The notes beneath the pieces were generated by a model that searched no databases, was not told the DNA's origin, and saw only the letters and a list, made by a program, of their open reading frames with translations. Shown here one piece after another: positions 25,562 through 33,670 of a stretch of DNA of 64,000 nt; the stretch's first letter is position 1, and the number at the start of each line of letters is the position of its first letter. The stretch lies in assembly GCF_042429235.1 (NCBI RefSeq), contig NZ_JBHMBA010000009.1. The stretch is one strand, 5' to 3'. Source of the stretch: Arthrobacter_B citreus (GTDB taxonomy: Bacteria > Actinomycetota > Actinomycetes > Actinomycetales > Micrococcaceae). The translations under genes and the position numbers were made by a program.

Positions 25562-26519
25562 TGAGGCTCCTACCGGTCAGCCGAAGGAACACGTCTTCCA
25601 GGGATGAGCGGCGCACCAGCGACGTGATGGGACGCAACCCGCGTGAGCTGACCGCTTCCAGGGCTGCCTCGCCGTCGTCGGCGTAAATCAGGACGCGGTC
25701 CGGGAGGGTTTCGATCCGGCTCCCAATTCCTTCCAGTTCGCCCGCCACCGTGGTGTTCCGTTCGGACCCAAAGCGCAGTTCCAGCACTTCCCGGGTGGAG
25801 TGCTCACGGATCAGGGCGGCAGGCGATCCTTCGGCCATGATCTTTCCCTTGTCCACCACCACCAGGCGGTCGCACAGCTGCTCCGCTTCGTCCATGTAGT
25901 GGGTGGTCAGGATCAGCGTGACTCCGGCTTCCTTGAGCCGGAACAGCCGGTCCCAGAGGATATGGCGCGCCTGCGGGTCCAGTCCCGTAGTGGGTTCATC
26001 CAGCAGCAGGATCTTGGGGTCGTTAATGAGCGACCGGGCGATGGTCAGCCGCCGCTTCATCCCGCCGGAGAGCGAATCTACCCGGGCCCTGGCCTTGTCC
26101 GTCAGCTGGGCAAATTCCAGCAGCTCATCAGCCTTCGGTCCCAGATAGCTCTTGGGGAGGCCGAAGTACCGGCCGTAGGCCAGGAGGTTGTCGCGCACGC
26201 GCAGGTCTTCATCCAGGTTGTCCTGCTGCGGCACCACCCCCAGGTGGGCACGCACCTCGGGCCCGTACCGGTCCGGGTCAAGGCCCATGATGGTGAGGTC
26301 CCCGGAGGTGCGCGATGACACGCCGCCGATCATTTTCATGGTGGTGGATTTGCCGGCGCCGTTGGGGCCGAGGAGCCCAAAGGACTCCCCCGCCGGGACG
26401 TCGAAGCTGATGCCGTCAACGGCGTGGAAATCGCCGTAGGTCTTGCGGAGGTTCCGGGCCGAAATGACGGTGGAGGAGGCGGTCTTGGGGACAGTCGGGG
26501 CTGATGTGATCTGCGGCAC
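25554..26519 (-). CDS. ABC exporter ATPase (DrrA/NodI-like)
   Basis: The 321-residue ATPase has Walker A LLGPNGAGKST, Q-loop VVPQQDNLDEDLRV, signature DSLSGGMKRRL, Walker B ILLLDEPTTGLDPQ and the switch His in LTTHYMDEAEQLCDR. A C-terminal regulatory domain of about 100 residues follows, of the DrrA/NodI type. Start is GTG 26519 without a strong ribosome binding site. It leads a translationally coupled three-gene exporter operon (ATPase and two permeases). Confidence 0.93.
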   Translation of the reverse strand: MPQITSAPTVPKTASSTVISARNLRKTYGDFHAVDGISFDVPAGESFGLLGPNGAGKSTTMKMIGGVSSRTSGDLTIMGLDPDRYGPEVRAHLGVVPQQDNLDEDLRVRDNLLAYGRYFGLPKSYLGPKADELLEFAQLTDKARARVDSLSGGMKRRLTIARSLINDPKILLLDEPTTGLDPQARHILWDRLFRLKEAGVTLILTTHYMDEAEQLCDRLVVVDKGKIMAEGSPAALIREHSTREVLELRFGSERNTTVAGELEGIGSRIETLPDRVLIYADDGEAALEAVSSRGLRPITSLVRRSSLEDVFLRLTGRSLID

Positions 26520-26558
26520 TGAAACAGCCTAGTGCACCAGCCCCGACCTGAGGAACAG

Positions 26559-27560
26559 TTAGGCGAGGATGCCCGCTGCGCGCTCGGCTGCCTCCACAAC
26601 GTTGGACAGCAGCATGGCCCGGGTCATGGGACCCACTCCGCCGGGGTTCGGCGAAATCCAGGATGCGACGTCGGCCGCTGCCTTCTCCACATCGCCCGTG
26701 AGGGTGGTCTTGCCGGTCTCGGGGTCGGTGACGCGCGTAACCCCCACGTCCAGGACGATCGCCCCGGGCTTGAGGTCCTCGGCCTTGATCATTTCAGGGA
26801 ACCCTGCGGCTGCCACCACCACGTCGGCGTCCCGCAGGTGAGTGAAGAGGTCAACGGTGCCCGTGTGTGCCAGCGTGACCGTCGCGTTGATCGGACGCCG
26901 GGTCAGCAGCAAACCCAGCGGACGGCCAACGGTGACGCCGCGGCCCACCACCAGCACCTTCTTGCCGGTCAGTGCGATTCCGTTGCGGACCAGCAGCTGG
27001 ACGATCCCGTGCGGGGTGCAGGGCAGCGGCGATGTCATGGGCTCGCTGACGTTCAGCACGAGCCGTCCCAAGTTCACGGGGTGAAGGCCGTCGGCGTCCT
27101 TCTCCGGAGCGATGCGCTCCAGGATGGCGTTGGTGTCAATGTGCGCCGGCAGCGGCAGCTGCACAATGTAGCCGGTGGTGGCCGGATCCGCGTTCAGCTC
27201 ATCGATGACCTTTTCCAGGTCCGCCTGGCTGATGTCCGCCGGCAGGTCGCGGCGGATGGAGTTGATTCCAACCTGCGCGCAGTCCTTGTGCTTGCCGCCG
27301 ACGTAGGAGTGCGATGCGGGGTCGTCCCCCACCAGCACGGTTCCCAGCCCCGGGGTGATTCCGTGTTCTTCCTTCAGGACCGCCACGCGCTGGGCCAGTT
27401 CATCCTTGATGTCCTTGGCCGCCTTGCGGCCGTCCAGGATCCGTGCTGCCACCGGAGTGCCGTACTCGGTCCTGTCCTTCTTCTCCCAGCCCAGGTTGAC
27501 GCCGGTTTCCTCGGGGCTTTCCGGGGTGGCGGGGCTCTCCGCCGTGATGGAGCCTTCCAT
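26559..27560 (-). CDS. folD: Bifunctional methylenetetrahydrofolate dehydrogenase/cyclohydrolase with N-terminal extension
   Basis: It interconverts 5,10-methylene-, methenyl- and 10-formyl-THF. Motifs: ASHSYVGGKHKDCAQVGI (with the catalytic Lys), TGYIVQLPLPAHID, the nucleotide-binding VVGRGVTVGRPLGLLL and PNPGGVGPMTRAML. The protein is about 333 residues from ATG 27560, with AAGGGAAG four bases upstream; earlier in-frame starts exist at 27578 and at GTG 27590, which overlaps the glyA stop. The first 40 residues (EGSITAESPATPESPEETG onward) exceed the usual 285-300-residue FolD. Transcribed with glyA under the ZTP riboswitch. Confidence 0.94.
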   Translation of the reverse strand: MEGSITAESPATPESPEETGVNLGWEKKDRTEYGTPVAARILDGRKAAKDIKDELAQRVAVLKEEHGITPGLGTVLVGDDPASHSYVGGKHKDCAQVGINSIRRDLPADISQADLEKVIDELNADPATTGYIVQLPLPAHIDTNAILERIAPEKDADGLHPVNLGRLVLNVSEPMTSPLPCTPHGIVQLLVRNGIALTGKKVLVVGRGVTVGRPLGLLLTRRPINATVTLAHTGTVDLFTHLRDADVVVAAAGFPEMIKAEDLKPGAIVLDVGVTRVTDPETGKTTLTGDVEKAAADVASWISPNPGGVGPMTRAMLLSNVVEAAERAAGILA

Positions 27561-27583
27561 GTTGCTTCCCTTTTCCATGCTCG

Positions 27584-28867
27584 TTACCACTCTTCCTGTC
27601 CCGGATACAGCGGGAAATCTTCGGCGAGCGCTGTGACACGCGCCCGCAGTGCGTCGACGTCGGGGGACGGTTTCAGGGCAGCTGCGATGATCTCCGCCAC
27701 CTCAGTGAACTCCCGGGCACCGAAACCGCGGGTGGCCAGGGCGGGCGTGCCGATGCGGAGCCCGGAGGTGACCATCGGCGGGCGGGGATCAAACGGAACC
27801 GAATTGCGGTTCACGGTGATTCCCACTGAGTGCAGCAGATCCTCGGCCTGCTTCCCGTCCAGGGCGCTGTGGCGCAGGTCCACCAGGATCAGGTGCACGT
27901 CGGTTCCGCCGGTCAGGACCGACACGCCGTGTTCGGCGACGTCCGGGGCAGTAAGCCGGTCGGCAACAATCCGGGCACCTTCCAGGACGCGTTCCTGCCG
28001 TTCCCGGAACTCTTCGGATCCGGCGATCTTGAAGGCCACAGCCTTGGCGGCAATGACATGCATCAGCGGACCGCCCTGCTGGCCCGGGAACACGCTGGAG
28101 TTCAGCTTCTTGCCGTACTGTTCCTTCGCCAGGATGATGCCGGAGCGCGGACCCGCCAGGGTCTTGTGGACAGTGGACGTAACGACGTCGGAGGCGGGAA
28201 CCGGGTTGGGGTGCAGGCCAGCGGCAACGAGACCGGCGAAGTGCGCCATGTCCGTCCACAGGTAGGCGCCAACCTCATCGGCGATGGAGCGGAATGCCTC
28301 GAAGTCGAGGTGGCGGGGATAGGCGGACCAGCCGGCCACAATAACCTGCGGACGTTCCGCGAGCGCCTGCTCCCGGACCTTGTCCATGTCCACCCGGTGC
28401 GTCTGCTCGTCCACGCCGTAGGCGGCAACTTCATAGAGCTTGCCGGAAAAGTTGAGTTTCATGCCGTGGGTCAGATGCCCGCCGTGTGCCAGGTTCAGGC
28501 CCATCAGCTTTTCGCCCGGCTTGATCATCGCAGCCAGCGCGGCAGCGTTGGCCGATGCTCCGGAGTGCGGCTGGACGTTGGCGAACTCGGCGCCGAACAG
28601 GGACTTCACCCGATCGATCGCGAGGTTCTCGGCAACATCCACATGTTCACAGCCGCCGTAATAGCGCCGGCCGGGATAGCCCTCGGCATATTTGTTCGTC
28701 AGGACGGATCCCTGGACTTCCAGGACCGATCTCGGGGCGAAATTCTCCGACGCGATCATTTCCAGGGTATTGCGCTGGCGTGCCAGCTCATCATTCAGGA
28801 CGGCGGCGATTTCCGGGTCGACGTCGGATAGCTTCGCGTCGGTCACGGGTTGGGTTGACAGTCTCAC
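27584..28867 (-). CDS. glyA: Serine hydroxymethyltransferase
   Basis: A PLP enzyme that converts serine and THF to glycine and 5,10-methylene-THF. The 427-residue protein shows IASENFAPRSVLEVQGS, NKYAEGYPGRRYYGGCE, HSGASANAAALAAM and the PLP lysine in DVVTSTVHKTLAGPRSG. Start GTG 28867 has AGGAG seven bases upstream. The 323 bases between this start and the divergent monooxygenase contain the ZTP riboswitch and promoter. It lies immediately upstream of folD; together they supply one-carbon units for purine synthesis. Confidence 0.97.
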   Translation of the reverse strand: MRLSTQPVTDAKLSDVDPEIAAVLNDELARQRNTLEMIASENFAPRSVLEVQGSVLTNKYAEGYPGRRYYGGCEHVDVAENLAIDRVKSLFGAEFANVQPHSGASANAAALAAMIKPGEKLMGLNLAHGGHLTHGMKLNFSGKLYEVAAYGVDEQTHRVDMDKVREQALAERPQVIVAGWSAYPRHLDFEAFRSIADEVGAYLWTDMAHFAGLVAAGLHPNPVPASDVVTSTVHKTLAGPRSGIILAKEQYGKKLNSSVFPGQQGGPLMHVIAAKAVAFKIAGSEEFRERQERVLEGARIVADRLTAPDVAEHGVSVLTGGTDVHLILVDLRHSALDGKQAEDLLHSVGITVNRNSVPFDPRPPMVTSGLRIGTPALATRGFGAREFTEVAEIIAAALKPSPDVDALRARVTALAEDFPLYPGQEEW

Positions 28868-28974
28868 GAGGATCTCCTGGGAAGGGGTTCTATGGGTCAG
28901 GCTACCTGCCGGCGCACTCCCGCACTCTGAAACAACAAAGCGTCCGGGTGAACAGACAGATGGTGGCTTGACCT

Positions 28975-29053
28975 CCGGCCCAGGCGTGCGATCCGTGGTC
29001 TGTCATGCTTGGCCGCTCCCTGGTGGTGGCCCACCTAACGCCAGTTGCGACTT
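28975..29053 (-). ncRNA. ZTP (pfl motif) riboswitch upstream of glyA-folD
   Basis: Reading the minus strand, the conserved ZTP aptamer elements appear in order: GTCGCAACTGGCG, a GTGGGCCACCAC hairpin, GGGAGCGGC, an AC-rich linker, then CGCCTGGGCC. The first GTCGC can pair with GCGGC to form P1. These match the published pfl/ZTP consensus (ACTGGCG, CCACC, GGGAGC, CGCCTGGGC). A TACGAT box at 29058-29063 just upstream is a plausible -10. ZTP signals 10-formyl-THF shortage, and glyA and folD are known targets of this class. The region from 28868 to 28974 would be the expression platform; no T-run terminator is obvious, so translational control or an atypical terminator is possible. The rest of the 29064-29190 gap shows no gene. 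Confidence 0.85.
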
Positions 29054-29190
29054 TTTCATCGTACCGGATCACATCCGGCGGGCACCCAAATGCGTCCAAG
29101 AGGGTCCCGCGGAAGTCACACGGAATAGGCGCCGGGGGTTTGCGGGTTGAAGCCTGCAGGTAAAGACGTGCCTGGAGGACAGGCATCTTG

Positions 29191-30342
29191 ATGAAGGACG
29201 GGCGCATGATGCAGGACCAAACGGTGGACGCGGCGGTAATCGGCGCGGGCCAGGCAGGGCTCAGCGCGGCGTATTATCTGCAGCGCCGCGGGCTGGCGGC
29301 CGGAACCGGGTTCGTGGTGATCGACGCCAACGAAGGACCCGGAGGGGCATGGCGGCACCGCTGGGATTCGCTGACACTCGGTGCCGCCCACGGCATCCAT
29401 GACCTTCCGCGCTCGCCCCTGGGCACTCCCGACCCCCGGGAGCCGGCGTCGTCCGTTGTCAGCCGCTACTACGGCGGATACGAGGCCGAGTTCGAGTTGC
29501 AGGTACAGCGCCCGGTCCGGGTGCTGAAAGTCAGTACCGCGGAGGACGGGCTGCTGCGGATCGACACCGACCGCGGCTCGTGGCGGGCTCGGACCGTTAT
29601 CAACGCCACCGGAACGTGGGACAAACCGTACTGGCCGCACTACCCCGGACGGGAAGACTTCCGCGGCGTCCAACTGCACACCCATGACTTCCGCAGCGCC
29701 GCGGACTTTGCCGGCCGGCGCGTCCTGGTGGTCGGCGGCGGAACGTCCGCGGTCCAGTTCCTGCTTCAGCTGAACGACGCCGGCGCGCAGACGGTGTGGT
29801 CCACCCGCCGCCCGCCTGAGTTCACCCGCACGCCTTTCGACGCGGAGTGGGGCAGGGACGTGGAACAGCGTGTCAGCGAGCGCACCCGCGCCGGGCTGCC
29901 CCCGCTCAGCGTTGTTGCGGCCACCAAATTGCCGCTGACTCCCCAGTACCAGGCGGGGATCGACGACGGCGTCCTCATCTCCCGCGGCCCGCTCGCCCGG
30001 GTTACCGCGGACGGGGCGGTCTTCACCGACGGCAGCGCCGTGAAGGCCGACGTCATTCTGTGGGCCACGGGCTTTCGTGCGGCGCTGGACCATCTTGCGC
30101 CCCTGAAGCTGCGCGAATCCGGAGGCGGCATCCGCATGGACGGACCGCAGGTGAAGAAGTTGCCGCAGCTGTTCCTGGTGGGCTACGGCGAGTCCGCCTC
30201 GACGCTTGGCGCCACGCGGGCCGGGCGGGCGGCAGCCCTGGGGGCATTGGAGCTGCTCGGGCTGCCTGCTACTCCAAATCCTCCCAGGAGAATTCCGTCC
30301 GGGTCCCCTGTTCCCAGTCGCGGCGCAGCACTGCGTAGGTAA
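29191..30342 (+). CDS. FAD-dependent oxidoreductase, flavin-containing monooxygenase-like
   Basis: The 383-residue protein has two dinucleotide motifs: AAVIGAGQAGLSAAYYLQRR for FAD near the N-terminus and VLVVGGGTSAVQFLLQL for NAD(P)H at about residue 175. GGAWRHRWDSLTLG follows the first, as in CzcO/FMO-like proteins, and VILWATGFRAAL marks the C-terminal FAD contact. It may oxidise a heteroatom or act as a metal- or sulfur-linked oxidoreductase; the substrate is not evident. GGAGG lies 12 bases before ATG 29191; a TTG one codon earlier is possible. The last 74 bases overlap the convergent acetyltransferase gene. Confidence 0.85.
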   Translation: MKDGRMMQDQTVDAAVIGAGQAGLSAAYYLQRRGLAAGTGFVVIDANEGPGGAWRHRWDSLTLGAAHGIHDLPRSPLGTPDPREPASSVVSRYYGGYEAEFELQVQRPVRVLKVSTAEDGLLRIDTDRGSWRARTVINATGTWDKPYWPHYPGREDFRGVQLHTHDFRSAADFAGRRVLVVGGGTSAVQFLLQLNDAGAQTVWSTRRPPEFTRTPFDAEWGRDVEQRVSERTRAGLPPLSVVAATKLPLTPQYQAGIDDGVLISRGPLARVTADGAVFTDGSAVKADVILWATGFRAALDHLAPLKLRESGGGIRMDGPQVKKLPQLFLVGYGESASTLGATRAGRAAALGALELLGLPATPNPPRRIPSGSPVPSRGAALRR

Positions 30343-30805
30343 CCGACGCAATCCGGGTTCCGTCGTCCAGCAGCCAGTCCTCCCGGTAATGGGCTTCCTT
30401 GAGGAAGCCAGCGCGCAGAAAGGTCTTGCGCATCGCGACGTTGTCCTCGCGGGTCCGGCCGGCAAACCGGTGCGCCTGCGGCTTACTGCCGAAAACCAGC
30501 CCGGTAAGGGCCCGGAGCACCGGGACACCTGCTCCCTGCCCCCGGGCTTCCTCCACCAGCCGGAGGTCAAAGGTGGGGCACTGGCTCTGCAGGCGTTCCA
30601 CGATGACCAGGCCCAGCCGGTGGTTGTCTCCGTACACCCAATAGGTGCGGACGTCGTCGGCTTCGAACCGGCCGTCCATGACCAGCTGACGCACCAGCTC
30701 CTCAGACGGCGCTGTGATCCGGTGGTAAGGAAAACTGTTGGTGGTGAGGAACTTGACCAGCTCTTCGACATCCTTATCGGAGAGCGGCATGAAAGTTACG
30801 TCCAT
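30269..30805 (-). CDS. GNAT family N-acetyltransferase
   Basis: The 178-residue protein has a GNAT layout: YWVYGDNHRLGLVIVERL (strands beta2-beta4), LRLVEEARGQGAGVPVLRAL (the acetyl-CoA loop, a variant of Q/RxxGxG/A) and FAGRTREDNVAMRKTFLRAGF (the Asn-Ala-Met-Arg helix). The HRF...NVAMRKTFLRAGF segment is like the RimJ/RimL side of the family. Its 3' end overlaps the monooxygenase gene by 74 bases on the opposite strand, an unusually long convergent overlap. The substrate is unknown. Confidence 0.85.
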   Translation of the reverse strand: MDVTFMPLSDKDVEELVKFLTTNSFPYHRITAPSEELVRQLVMDGRFEADDVRTYWVYGDNHRLGLVIVERLQSQCPTFDLRLVEEARGQGAGVPVLRALTGLVFGSKPQAHRFAGRTREDNVAMRKTFLRAGFLKEAHYREDWLLDDGTRIASVTYAVLRRDWEQGTRTEFSWEDLE

Positions 30806-30847
30806 TTCCTTAGCCTAAGGGAGGTGCTCCACGGCGGGTAACCTTGG

Positions 30848-31741
30848 ATGGTGACCGACATTCCCGCTTCCCCGGCAGCCGAAGCCGCAGCATCCAAAGC
30901 TCCCGCCTACACCCTGACCTTGTCCTGCCCGGACCAGGCAGGAATAGTCCATGCCGTATCCGGCGGTCTCGTGGCCGCACAGGGAAACATCACCGAATCC
31001 CAGCAATACGGCAGCCCCGAATCGGGAACGTTCTTCATGCGCGTCGATTTCACGGCTCCCGGGACCCACTCCGAAGTTCGGGAAACCCTGGCTCCGGTGG
31101 CGCAGGCCTTTGGCATGGACTGGCAGCTGCACGTGGCCGGAGCGCCGGTGCGCACGCTGATCATGGCGTCCAAGTCCGGACACTGCCTCAACGACCTCCT
31201 CTTCCGGCAGCGCGCCGGGACGCTGCCCATCGAGATCCCGGCCATCGTGTCCAACCATCAGGACCTCGCCGGACTGGCCGCGTTTTACGGGGTTCCGTTC
31301 CACCACATCCCGGTGGTCCCCGGTGGCAAGGAAGCCGCGGAAGACCAGCTGCGCGGGCTGATGCGGGACCTGGACATCGAGCTGGTGGTGCTGGCCCGTT
31401 ACATGCAGATCCTCAGCAACGAGCTGTGCCAGGATCTCTCCGGCCGGGCCATCAACATCCATCATTCGTTCCTGCCCTCGTTCAAGGGCGCCCGCCCCTA
31501 CCACCAGGCCCACGCACGCGGCGTGAAGCTCATCGGGGCCACGGCCCACTATGTGACCTCGGACCTCGATGAGGGACCGATCATCGAGCAGGAGGTCATC
31601 CGCGTTGACCACGCCCGGTCCGCTTCGCAGCTGGTTGCGCTGGGCAGCGACGTTGAAGGCCGGACACTGTCAAAGGCCGTCCAGTGGCACGCCGAGCACC
31701 GCGTCCTGCTGGACGGGAAGCGGACCATCGTCTTCAACTAA
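30848..31741 (+). CDS. purU: Formyltetrahydrofolate deformylase
   Basis: It hydrolyses 10-formyl-THF to THF and formate, balancing one-carbon pools and feeding formate to purine synthesis. The 297-residue protein has an N-terminal ACT domain (YTLTLSCPDQAGIVHAVSGGL) and a C-terminal formyltransferase domain with NIHHSFLPSFKGARPYHQA and the catalytic Asp region TSDLDEGPIIEQE. Start is ATG 30848, with a GTG next. About 20 residues before the ACT domain are Ala/Pro-rich. It shares the folate theme with glyA-folD nearby, but no riboswitch is seen upstream of it. Confidence 0.94.
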   Translation: MVTDIPASPAAEAAASKAPAYTLTLSCPDQAGIVHAVSGGLVAAQGNITESQQYGSPESGTFFMRVDFTAPGTHSEVRETLAPVAQAFGMDWQLHVAGAPVRTLIMASKSGHCLNDLLFRQRAGTLPIEIPAIVSNHQDLAGLAAFYGVPFHHIPVVPGGKEAAEDQLRGLMRDLDIELVVLARYMQILSNELCQDLSGRAINIHHSFLPSFKGARPYHQAHARGVKLIGATAHYVTSDLDEGPIIEQEVIRVDHARSASQLVALGSDVEGRTLSKAVQWHAEHRVLLDGKRTIVFN

Positions 31742-31778
31742 CGCGGTCCGCTCCGCGGCATCCGGCTAGGCTGGCCCC

Positions 31779-32321
31779 ATGGCATACGTTATTCCGCTCC
31801 GGGGCCGGACCCCGGACATCGATCCGTCCGTTTTCCTTGCTCCCACGGCATCGCTTATTGGTGACGTCCACATGGCACCCGGTTCCAGCGCCTTTTACGG
31901 TGTCTGTGTCCGCGGCGACTCCAATTCCATCCGCGTCGGGACCGGCAGCAACCTGCAGGACAACGTGGTGCTCCACGCGGATCCCGGATTCCCCACAACT
32001 GTGGGCGAGCGGGTCAGCATCGGCCACAACGCGGTTGTCCACGGATGCACCATTGAGGATGACTGCCTGATCGGCATGAGCGCGACCGTCATGAACGGCG
32101 CAGTGGTGGGCACGGGTTCCCTGGTCGCTGCCGGCGCCGTCGTTCTGGAAGGCACTGTCATTCCGCCCCGGTCCCTGGTGGCTGGAGTGCCGGCGAAAGT
32201 ACGGCGTCAGCTTACCGATGAGGAGTTTGCCGGGGTGCAGGCCAATGCCGCCAATTACCTCGCAACGGCCGCGGCTCACCGCGATGCCATGGAAGTTGAG
32301 CAGCAGGCCAGCAGCCAATAA
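31779..32321 (+). CDS. Gamma-carbonic anhydrase family protein (left-handed beta-helix hexapeptide repeats)
   Basis: The 180-residue protein is built from hexapeptide repeats. Motifs are LIGDVHMAPGSSAFYGVCVRGD, IRVGTGSNLQDNVVLHADPG and VSIGHNAVVHGCTIEDDCLIGM, in which the three His positions match the zinc ligands of the PaaY/YrdA/gamma-CA family. RSLVAGVPAKVRRQLTDEE forms the C-terminal helix. Whether it has carbonic anhydrase activity or binds a CoA ester or other metabolite is not certain. It follows purU by 37 bases. Confidence 0.9.
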   Translation: MAYVIPLRGRTPDIDPSVFLAPTASLIGDVHMAPGSSAFYGVCVRGDSNSIRVGTGSNLQDNVVLHADPGFPTTVGERVSIGHNAVVHGCTIEDDCLIGMSATVMNGAVVGTGSLVAAGAVVLEGTVIPPRSLVAGVPAKVRRQLTDEEFAGVQANAANYLATAAAHRDAMEVEQQASSQ

Positions 32322-32472
32322 CACGGGCGCAGACCACTGGCGGGGATCGTCTGTTGACGCCTGCAGCGGGAGGGGTTTAGCTGTAGCCAGAAGCTCTGAC
32401 AAGGAAGTCCCCGGGCAGCTGCACCGGCAGGAAGTGAGACCCACCTGCGCGTGTTTCTCAGAGAAGAGGACC

Positions 32473-33558
32473 ATGAACGCTCCGCACATTCCCCTCCCGC
32501 CGTGCGCAGCTCCGGGGGCACCCAGCCCGGTAAGAAAAACCGGACGAACGCTCAGATGGGGCGTGGTCGGGACGGGCAACATTGCCGCCAAAGTCACTGA
32601 GGACATCGCCCGGCTGGAGGATGCGGTCCTGCAGTGTGTCAGTTCCCGAAACGAAGCTTCCGCGGTCGAGTTTGCCGATCAGTTCGGAGTGGCGAGCGCC
32701 GTCTTCGACAAGCCAAGGGCCCCGGGGTACACCCAGCTGGTCGAGGATCCCGAAGTGGACGTCGTTTACGTCGCTGCCCCGCAGGCCCAGCACTACGAGA
32801 TCTCCAGGGCTGCCTTGCTGGCCGGGAAAAACGTGCTTTGCGAGAAGTCGCTCACCACTAATGCCCGGGAAGCGGAGGACCTCATAGGGATTGCATCCAC
32901 GCGGGGACTCTTTCTGATGGAGGGGGTGTGGACACGGTTCCTGCCCTGCGTTAACCGGATTTGGGAGATTCTGGCCAGCGGCGAGCTCGGCGACATCCAA
33001 TGGGTGCAGGCGGATCTGGGGCTCCCAAACGGGCCCGGAACCGGGAGCCGTCGTTCGGGTGCCGAGACCGGGGCCGGGGCGCTGCTGGACCTCACGGTTT
33101 ATCCCCTGACCCTGGCTGTGGGGGCCCTGGGGTTTCCGGAAGGCGTGACCGCCGTCGGCGCTGGTATTGACCAGCAGAACGCCCTGCTCCTGACCTATCC
33201 TTCCGGCGCCGCGGCCCAGCTCATGTCGTCGCTCCTCTCTCTGGGCACCCGGACCGCTACTTTTTCCGGGACGAAAGGCTGGCTGCGGACCGGAGCACCG
33301 CTTCACAATCCGGTGGAGCTAACCGTTGCCCCATTGCTGGGCGACCAGCGGGTGGAACGGTTTCCGCAGGTCGGCAACGGATACACGTATGAGCTGCGCG
33401 AAGCGACCCGCTGCATCCAATCCGGGCTCCCGGAGTCCCCCACCATGAGCTGGGACCATTCCCTGCAGACCATGCGGCTGTTTGATGACGCCCGCTCCCA
33501 GATGGGCGTGCGCTACGCGAACGACGGCGTCGCTGTCCGTCCGGCTGCCCACCACTAG
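32473..33558 (+). CDS. Gfo/Idh/MocA family oxidoreductase
   Basis: The 361-residue NAD(P)-dependent oxidoreductase has a Rossmann start RWGVVGTGNIAAKVTEDI, then VDVVYVAAPQAQHYEISRAALLAGKNVLCEKSLTTN, in which EKS replaces the usual EKP carrying the catalytic Lys. The C-terminal domain (about residues 150-350) has the predicted beta-sheet. Sequence style resembles dihydrodiol/1,5-anhydrofructose-type dehydrogenases. Start is ATG 32473 with GAAGAGG four bases upstream. The frame is open 85 codons further upstream, but that overlaps the carbonic anhydrase gene. Substrate unknown; a terminator follows. Confidence 0.87.
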   Translation: MNAPHIPLPPCAAPGAPSPVRKTGRTLRWGVVGTGNIAAKVTEDIARLEDAVLQCVSSRNEASAVEFADQFGVASAVFDKPRAPGYTQLVEDPEVDVVYVAAPQAQHYEISRAALLAGKNVLCEKSLTTNAREAEDLIGIASTRGLFLMEGVWTRFLPCVNRIWEILASGELGDIQWVQADLGLPNGPGTGSRRSGAETGAGALLDLTVYPLTLAVGALGFPEGVTAVGAGIDQQNALLLTYPSGAAAQLMSSLLSLGTRTATFSGTKGWLRTGAPLHNPVELTVAPLLGDQRVERFPQVGNGYTYELREATRCIQSGLPESPTMSWDHSLQTMRLFDDARSQMGVRYANDGVAVRPAAHH

Positions 33559-33626
33559 ACTCTTCCGCTTCACTGCCTCCCGTTTGCACGCTCTCGGGTT
33601 TGCCCCTTTCCGGGTGGGGGCACGGA

Positions 33627-33659
33627 GAAAGCGGCCCCGCAAGCAGCAGGACCGCTTTC
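33627..33659. terminator. Bidirectional terminator between the oxidoreductase and the DUF3618 operon
   Basis: An 8-base stem (GAAAGCGG at 33627-33634, CCGCTTTC at 33652-33659) with a 17-base loop lies between two convergent transcripts. The A- and T-rich stem ends serve either strand. Confidence 0.7.
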
Positions 33660-33670
33660 GGCGTTTCGGG

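Noticed and set aside
29116..30771. 551-codon open frame antisense to the monooxygenase and acetyltransferase genes
   Set aside because: It runs opposite recognisable FAD/NAD-binding and GNAT motifs and its own product is low-complexity and Arg/Ser/Pro-rich, as usual for shadow frames in high-GC DNA.
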